This document shows, piece after piece, positions 57,301-64,000 of a DNA stretch of 64,000 bases. Numbering within the stretch: the first letter of the stretch is position 1; each line of letters begins with the position of its first letter. Source of the stretch: Zingiber officinale (taxonomy: Eukaryota; Streptophyta; Magnoliopsida; Zingiberales; Zingiberaceae); assembly GCF_018446385.1 (NCBI RefSeq), contig NC_055989.1, positions 134,009,004 to 134,073,003 of the forward strand, read 5' to 3'. The position numbers and the translations under genes are program-made. The notes beneath the pieces were generated by a model that made no database searches, was not told the origin of the DNA, and saw nothing but the letters and a program-made list of their open reading frames with translations.

Positions 57301-58497
57301 GGGACGAGTTAGAGCTGAAGCAAATTGGGACAAATTGGAAATGCTGGACGCACCATTACGTGTAAGCATGAAGCATGAAGCATTTGAATATGAAGCAAAT
57401 TGGAATAAACAAATTGGAAATTGGAATGAACACCATTACAAAATAAACAAATTGGAATAATAAATAAAATGAACACCATTACGTGTAATGGAATGAACAC
57501 CATTACAAAATAAATAAAAAAATGAACATGAAGAAAATTGCCATAAACAAATTGGAAAAAACGTGTAAGCATTTGAATGATATTTCAAATTGCAACTGCA
57601 CCATTACAAAAATTGCAAATGCAAACAAACAAATAACACCATAGTAAATACATGAACTTGCAAATGCAAAAGTACAAACAACACCATTCTTTCTAAGACA
57701 AGAAGTTATATAAGCAAAATTTCCAGTTAACACCATATGAGTGCGTACCTCCCATGATGGATGGAGTCTCTCATCTACAAATGCTTTCCAAACTGCTTTT
57801 GGGATCTGATATTGACTCGGTGGAGAACTTAATTTTTCAGGATTGCCTTTATTTGGCCAAACAAATCTGTTAGTGAGTTTGTTTTTGAAATCTCGCCACT
57901 TTTGAGATGCTGAATTCATCACAGCAGATTCACTTTGTGGTGCTAATTCAAACACATTCTGCAACACAAAAAATTAATTAGTACTATTAATAAATAAGTT
58001 GAATAGGAATAAGAAACTAATAAACATACAAGCTGGATAATTATACAACTAATATGATAAGAATGGATTAAATAAAACAATGACAGCAGAGAGTTGGAAA
58101 GCTAACTTGATTTTGGATTGTATGTATATATAAATCTTACCGAGATCTCTTCCCACAATTTTTGTTTTATATTTTCTGGAACACTAGGCCAAGACTTTAT
58201 GTTGATTGGCACCATGGTTCTAGCAACCGAGCCAATGTATGATTGCAATGCCTTTCCATTTGTATTGTATAATGGCCGCCCCATGTCATCATAATCAATC
58301 TTCGCTTTTTTTCCCCATCTTGCAGCTGCAGTGAGTTTACACATTGATGTAGGGCCTCGTTTGTTCTTCTGCATATCTACAGAACGTTCTTCTCTATCAG
58401 TAACTTCATGTAGCTCTGCATCGGCTACTCCATGTAGCTCAGCATCGACTATTCCATGTATCTCCTCAACTGCTACTCCTTGTTTTTTACGACCCAT
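54394..58497 (-). CDS. CACTA ORF2: Transposase_24-like protein with C-terminal Ulp1 (C48) protease domain, 743 aa
   Basis: Twelve exons join in frame with GT-AG borders and no stop: 58141-58497, 57749-57958, 56763-56855, 56562-56684, 56096-56473, 55754-56011, 55404-55669, 55087-55263, 54913-55020, 54766-54829, 54577-54675, 54394-54492. Residues 1-340 are plant Ptta/En/Spm type: RGPTSMCKLTAAARWGKK, NIKQKLWEEIS, then a coiled coil (EQSEENKSLKVEVERLKAQL). The middle has the PIRSGPTIVNDAVGTIVAWP block known from such proteins. The C-terminal 190 residues form a Ulp1-like cysteine protease fold with likely His in GYHWILTI, Asp in LLDSLSNR and Cys in GGVECGYCVMRYM. The role in transposition is not known; SUMO or similar cleavage is inference from family. 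Confidence 0.85.
57015..57140. repeat. 56-bp tandem repeat in an intron of the CACTA ORF2
   Basis: Two full units and a partial third of GACCAGCAATTGCAAATTCA...GTCCAGCACTTGCAAATTGG, in the intron between exons 57749-57958 and 56763-56855. The rest of this intron (56860-57740) has many loosely repeated ATGAACACCATTAC and AATTGCAAAT words. Open frames over it are artefacts. Confidence 0.8.
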
Positions 58498-58710
58498 CTA
58501 GTATTGTCTGTATAAGAATATAAATGAAACCAATTAAAATTTGTACAATAATAATAACATAAACATGACATATATAATTACACTAACACAATTATAAATA
58601 AATAGCAACACAGACATAAACTTATCATAGAATTGCATAAATAATTTTTTAAAGTGCATAAAACATTCCTTTATGTTCATAACAAAACCATTACATAAAA
58701 ATGCAAAACA

Positions 58711-61700
58711 TTATTTTTTCTTTTTTGTGACCCAAACACCCTCAATTTCCGATCTAAAATATCTTTCTTGAGTAGGATTGCAATGAGTATCAATATCATC
58801 AATTGGTCTAGAATCAGGAATACTGCTCCATTCATCATCATCTCCCTCATAACATCTATTTGGAACTGGGAGCACAATTGACCACCCCTTTTGTAATGGA
58901 TCATCAATATAAAAGACTTGGTTGACTTGACTTGCAAGCACAAATTCGTCATTCTTGTGTCCTCGTTTGTTCAAGTTGACTAAGGTGAAGCCACATTCAT
59001 CGTTGTTGATTATTCCTTTGTCATTTGCAACCCAAGCACATTTGAAAAGAGGAACGTGAAATTGATGATAGTCTAATTCCCATATTTCTTCAATCACTCC
59101 ATAGAAAGACACATCAGCTAGCAAGGGATTCTTATCTTTAGCACTGCATACAAGCATGGTGTTGGCAACTAAAGAAACCCCACTGTTTTGGCAAACTCTG
59201 TCATCATCCCGCGCCTTTGTTTGGTATAAATTGCCATTTATCACATAACTATTGTACTTAATAATTTGTGCACGAGGTCCATGGGCCAACCATGTTAATG
59301 TCGATGTTGTTCCACCATTGCAACTGTCAATTTCAGCAGCCACCTAACATGTAATCAATTTGAATATGGTGATTAAAAAAAGTAAATATAAGTTGTTCAG
59401 TACAAATGATAGTAAAAATTTAATCAATATGGTATCCACCTTTGTACGAAACCAATCAATAAACCTCTTGTTGTGAGCATCTTGTATCCACCTTTCATCA
59501 TTCTCTTTTTTGGGAAACATTGATTTCAAAAAGGTTTTATGCTCACTGTAGAAGTATTAATATATAAATTTGTGTGAAACATTAGATAATCTCAAGTACA
59601 TATGCAGAATCATAAATAATACAATACACTTACATTATATAGGGAGATACTTCCTCCATATTTTCTAGCACAGTCAAATGTGCTTGTTGCAGATCAACTT
59701 GTTGCACTATAATTGGTGTGTTGCATGCTTGCAAGCCAGAAACATTTGCTTTTGGGTCTCGAATTGATTGAGGAACTCCAATAGGATCAACGTCATTGAG
59801 GTATTCTGAACAAAACTCAATTGCTTCTTCTGCTAAATATCTTTGAACAATGCAACCTTCAGGATGTTTTCGACTGCCTACATAACTCTTAAGCACCTTC
59901 ATGTATCTTTCAAATGGATACATCCATCTGAAGTAAACTGGCCCACATAATCGGACTTCTCGAATGAGATGGACAGTTAAGTGAAGCATGATATCGAAGA
60001 AAGATGGGGGAAAATATTGCTCCAATAAGCAGAGTGTAACAACCAAGTCAGATTGCAGCTTATCTAACTTGGCTACGTCTATAACTTTGCAACAAATATC
60101 TTTGAAGAAGAAGCATAATCTTATGATAGCATATCTAACATGTTTTGGCAGCGCATCACGTATAACTATTGGTAAGAAATGCTGCATTAAAACATGACAA
60201 TCATGGGATTTCAAGCAAGTCAACTTCAACTGATCCATGCACACAATATTATTCATATTCGAAGAGAACCCTTCTGGAACTTTTATATACTTTAATGACT
60301 TGCACACCTGTAACTTTTCTTTTTTTGTGAATGAGCACGCAGCAAGAGGAAGATATGTTCTCTTCTCCCCAAATATAGGTGTTAATTCAGGCCTAATTCC
60401 CATCTCAACCATGTCCAACCTAGCTGCCACATTATCCTTGGTTTTTTCCTTTAACATTCATCAAAGTATTAATGAGGGATTCAAAGACATTTTTCTCGAT
60501 GTGCATAACATCGAGACAATGCCTTACATGCAGGTGTTTCCAGTAAGGAATATTAAAAAAGATTGACTTCTTCTTCCAACATTTTCTGAAAATTGTTGCT
60601 CCTAAATCTTTTTCTTCTATATTGACTTCCAACATATTAGCCTTTGCATTCTTTTTTTTCCCTCTCACACTTATCCTCTTTCCAAACTCACACCTTATGT
60701 TAGAAAGTTTGTCAAACAACTTAATCCCAGATAATGGTTTAGCTGCTTCTCCAAGTTCCTCCATGCCATTAAACTCCTTCATTTGCCTACGATAGGGATG
60801 AAACCGTGATAGGAATCGTCTATGGCCAGCAAATGACATTTTCTTCCCATTTTCCAAGTGACTTGCATAAGTATCTTCTCCGCATATTGGACATGCATAA
60901 TAACCATGTGTAGTACATCCACTAAGGTTACCATAGGCAGGAAAGTCATTGATAGTCCATAATAAGACTGCTTTAAGAGTGAAGAACTGCCTTCGATAAG
61001 CATCGTAGATTCCATCAACTCCTTCCCACAATTGTTGCAAATCTTCAACTAACACCTCCAGATAGACATCAATATCGTTTCCAGGCTGCTTAGGCCCTGA
61101 AATGAGCATAGTTAGCATGATGTATTTCCTTTTCATACACATATTTGGAGGTAAATTATAGTTGACCAACATGATTGGCCAACAGCTGTACCGACTACTA
61201 AGGTTGCTATGAGGATTAATGCCATCAGCTGCAAGTGCTAGGCGAAGATTTCTTGGCTCACTTTCAAAGTCGGGCCACATATGATCCACCAACTTCCATG
61301 ATGGTGAATCAACTGGATGACGTAACTGACCAACAACTCTTGTAGAATCTGCATGCCATGTTAAATTTCTTGAGGTCTCTAAAGATTTAAACATGCGCTT
61401 AAATCTTGGAATGGGAGGGAAATACCAAACCACCTTAGCAGGAACACCTTTCTTCTCAACCTTGTTTTTCGTTAGCTTCCATCGTGACAAACCACATTTA
61501 GGGCAGCTTTCACAGTTTTTATATTGCTTCCTATAAAGAATACAATCATTGGAACAAGCATGAATCTTTTCATGAGTCAACGCCAAACAACTCAATGTTT
61601 TTTTTACCTCATACATTGAAGATGATAGATTGTGATTAATTGGCAGCATATCCCCAAAATCTAATAGCAGATCTGAAAATAGAGCATCACTCATTCCATG

Positions 61701-62165
61701 CTTTGCTTTGGTATTGTACAGTTTCACAAGTGCACTCAATTTTGTGTAACGTTGACATCCCTTATACAATGGCTTCTCTGATTCCTCTAAAAATTTCATA
61801 AATTCTTCAGGATTTTCTGTATAGTTATCAAACGCTGCCTCACACATATGAGCGGTTTCAAAGTTATCATAATAATTGTTAATTGGCTCTTGGTTGACAC
61901 TCCCTTTTGCTTTATCATCTTTGGCAGGTTCACCATGCCAAATCCAATTCATATAATTTTGACTAAAACCATGGAAATAAAGATGCTCTAAAATGGACTT
62001 AACCGGTCCTTTCTTAAGATTGATACATTTGCAACAAGGACAATGAATATCATTGGGGTCAATATTGGGATTCTGCAAACAATTTCTAATGAATTGTTCC
62101 ACACCCTCCTCATACTCTTTGGACCTTCTATCCAAGTATATCCAGGTTTTATCCATTTCAATCAA
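58711..62165 (-). pseudogene. CACTA TNP2-type transposase with a one-base frameshift
   Basis: Exons 59634-62165, 59440-59545 and 58711-59343 join correctly except for one extra base in a run of six A (plus-strand T, 60442-60447), which shifts the frame after residue 573. Ignoring that base gives about 1089 codons. Residues 5-85 are the transposase-associated domain (CPCCKCINL; HLYFHGFSQNYMNWIWHGE). Then comes the TNP2 catalytic region (CPKCGLSRWKL; YFPPIPRFKRMFKS; LALAADGINPH; VLLWTINDFPAYGNLSGCTT). After the shift come the DUF4218-like part (HDCHVLMQHFLPI; YFPPSFFDIMLHL; WMYPFERYMKVLKSYV) and a DUF4216-like C-terminus (ELDYHQFHVPLFKCAW). It is the enzyme that cuts and moves CACTA elements. 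It is probably inactive here unless the shift is a sequencing error. Confidence 0.9.
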
Positions 62166-63340
62166 GCAAAATCTCCAAACAAATGGGTCAAAATCTGAAG
62201 ATATTAAAGTGAATAAACAAAAGTTAAAAAAACAAATACAACATTTGTGTTCAAAATGTAAAATCCATGAAACTTTAATTTGTAAAATCTATTGCAATAA
62301 GTCATATAGTGACACACAAAAATTGTAGAAGTCATGCGACACACAAAAAAAATGAACACACAAAAAAATCATATATTGACACCCAATTTTAGAAGTCATG
62401 TGAGGCTTTCATATATTGTCATGATTGAGATGAAATTCTTCGAACACATACTACAACAAGATATCCTTGAGGTTTTCATGACACAAGCAAGAGAAGCATT
62501 CTCAAAAGCAATAGCCAATAGCATATCAATCAAATATAAGAATGCAGTATCTTTATCATCATATTGGCTTTAATTTGCTCTAAGTGTCATTATTATTTGT
62601 CTCTTAATTCTTTGAAGGATAACTTGGAAAAACATCCAAAAGTTACTGTACTTGATCCAGCTACCATAAAACTTTTGCAAATCGCCAATCAATACCAAAT
62701 ACAAAATACTAATTATGCTTTGGATAGGAAATTACATCTTCAATGATGTTACTATAAGCACTATAAAAAAATCACAATACCAGGACCTTTAGAGCAGAAT
62801 CATGTATTGACAAGAAAAATCAACAGAATCATGTATTGACAAGAAAAATAACCCTAACAAGAATAAGAACTAAATCACCCTAACACTTTATGATTGATCA
62901 AAAACACTTAATAATAGGACCTTTGGAGCATCTTAGTAGTTCATTATACAAAAAAAAAAAAAAAATCCATGGGAGAATCAGAAACATAACGGAGAGGCAG
63001 AGAGGAAAGGAAAGAAGGGGTCGGTAAGGGAACAAAACCTAGCGTTGTAGAGAGGAAAGGATCTCCGTGCGTTGGGGTGGGAGGTGGGACTCGAAGGTCG
63101 CTGGGTGAAGTGGATCTCCGTACGTGACAAGGGGGAGTCGAAGATCGCCTGGTGAGATGCGAAACGGCGGAAAAAAGGAGGAGGGAAGAGGCGCCAGGTG
63201 CGTCGGGCGAAAAAACACGAACAAGGGAAGAGGGAAGAGGCGCGCTGGGTGAGAACCGAAACGGCAAAAAATTGGTTAAGAGGGAGTAGGGTTTGGTTCG
63301 CATGCGTGGAAAATATTAACCAGTTCAATAGGGAAATTTT
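62166..63340 (-). promoter_or_regulatory. Probable promoter and leader of the TNP2 gene
   Basis: 62970-63300 is a GC-rich, CpG-containing island in otherwise AT-rich DNA, with CTCCGTGCGTTGG/CTCCGTACGTGAC repeats. This is the usual look of a CACTA leader exon or promoter. 62200-62940 is AT-rich and may be a leader intron. Short open frames here are shadows. Confidence 0.5.
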
Positions 63341-63603
63341 TTAAAATCAGTTCAAAGTTATTACTTCACCACTTAAATATATTAGTTTGATATTGTAACT
63401 TTTTACTTCATCATATTTATATTATGAAGTAAAATATTAGATAAAATTAGAAGTGAGCCCCGCCTTTTTTAATCTATGAAGCCTAAAATAGTATTTACTA
63501 CATCAAATTTATTATCGAAGTTGATTATAATATATTACTTCAAAAATACTGATTGCCGAAGTAAATAATTGCGAAGTCTATTCCAGATTTTCACATAGTG
63601 TTT

Positions 63604-64000
63604 GTCATCTAAAGTATGAGGGACTGGAGGTGCGAGTACTCCAAAGAGACTAGTGATGTACTCATCTAGCTCTGCCTCCTCTCCTAGAGATGGATCAGGC
63701 TGATCCTAGGCCATAGGATTAGGCTGGGGTTGGGCTGCCGGATCAGGTGGAGGTTGAGCGATTGGGTTAAGCTGGTGTTGGGCCTCTCTCCTCCAAGATA
63801 GGACACTCTCATCATCTATATGTACACCGGCTAAGGAGAATTTCCTAGCACCTACCATATCAAACTCATTTAGGTCTCTAACATCACCTGTGGTGACATT
63901 AACGCCCAATGAGGCTATATAGGAGATCAAAATGTAGTAATAGGGCATGTGGACCCGTCGGCTAGTGGTAATACCAGCTGAATATAGGATGATATGAAAT
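63604..64000 (-). pseudogene. Env-like or plant-transposon-protein ORF, right part (runs off the edge)
   Basis: The frame is open from the right edge, reading ...GITTSRRVHMPYYYILISYI, then DVRDLNEFDMVGARKFSLAG and a Pro/Gln-rich repeat segment (QPPPDPAAQPQPNPMA), to an in-frame TAG at 63708-63706. It then continues in the same frame to the CACTA insertion point. The style resembles the 'putative plant transposon protein' region found in some retrotransposons. The insertion plus stop show it is inactive. The family assignment is tentative. Confidence 0.5.

Larger units (their letters stand above)
53617..63600 (-). mobile_element. CACTA transposon, 9984 bp, with TNP2-type and Ulp1-bearing genes
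   Basis: Inverted ends CACTATGTGAAAATCT...GAATAGACTTCG are at 53617 and, inverted, at 63600, differing at one base over the first 29. TTT lies on both sides (53614-53616, 63601-63603). Subterminal regions hold many ACCGAAGT/ACTTCGG motifs. Two genes, both minus strand, are present: a TNP2-like transposase and a Transposase_24-Ulp1 protein. It is inserted in the env-like frame of the right-hand LTR element. It would count as potentially autonomous but for one frameshift in the transposase. Confidence 0.95.

Noticed and set aside
56845-57572. Hydrophobic Phe-rich minus-strand frames resembling a membrane protein
   Set aside because: They arise from tandem repeats in an intron of the CACTA ORF2 gene; the spliced gene skips them.
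62944-63328. Three overlapping minus-strand frames of 61-119 codons
   Set aside because: Shadows in the GC-rich leader/promoter of the CACTA transposase gene; Ser/Pro-rich and in three different phases.

Overview
The window is plant nuclear DNA: spliced genes with GT-AG introns, AT-rich spacers, tRNA-Met-primed LTR retrotransposons, Au-type SINEs, RTE LINEs, CACTA and other DNA transposons, and a decayed pararetrovirus. The TE types suggest a monocot (Zingiberales would fit), but this is weak inference. No bacterial features, CRISPR arrays or operons are present. Two host genes are well supported and a third is represented only by a possible first exon.

Layout. (1) 1-2905: endogenous pararetrovirus (Caulimoviridae-like) fragments, broken and partly inverted, in an intron of the next gene. 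(2) 3018-26535, minus strand: nine in-frame coding exons (423 codons) of a SHOOT GRAVITROPISM 2-like DDHD phospholipase gene. Its 3' half, with the lipase motif and DDHD domain, lies beyond the left edge. Its introns hold a gutted Ty3/gypsy element with an RTE LINE fragment in one LTR, two Au SINEs with perfect target-site duplications (TSDs), two copies of an AT-rich repeat with GC-rich tail, a deleted Ty1/copia element and a decayed copia element. (3) 27613-29151: a foldback element with nested inverted repeats fills most of the spacer between the SGR2-like gene and the divergent next gene. (4) 29668-32339, plus strand: a complete five-exon ALFIN-LIKE PHD-finger gene (255 aa). (5) 33174-37402: a PIF/Harbinger-like element (TSD TAA) with a 3-kb CACTA element nested inside (TSD TTT). 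(6) 37821-49109: a Mutator-type foldback MITE (9-bp TSD) split by a 2974-bp solo LTR (TSD ATATC) and by a 7060-bp non-autonomous Sirevirus-like retrotransposon (TSD CACAT) that carries gag but no pol. (7) 50972-51028: a candidate first coding exon. (8) 51287 to the right edge: a minus-strand Sirevirus-like element (3' LTR, env-like reading frame) interrupted by a 9984-bp CACTA element at 53617-63600. That CACTA element encodes a TNP2-type transposase with one frameshift and an intact-looking 12-exon, 743-aa Transposase_24-like protein ending in a Ulp1-type cysteine protease domain.

The host genes have no evident functional relationship. Most of the window is a layered insertion record that can be ordered from TSDs: Mutator MITE, then solo LTR and Sirevirus-like element; Harbinger-like element, then CACTA; right-hand Sirevirus-like element, then CACTA. 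I did not find a convincing undescribed biological system. The strongest unusual items are the Mutator MITE recovered by subtracting the later insertions, the nested hairpin between the divergent genes, the arrays of short palindromes in the Sirevirus-like LTRs, and the CACTA protein with its Ulp1 domain.
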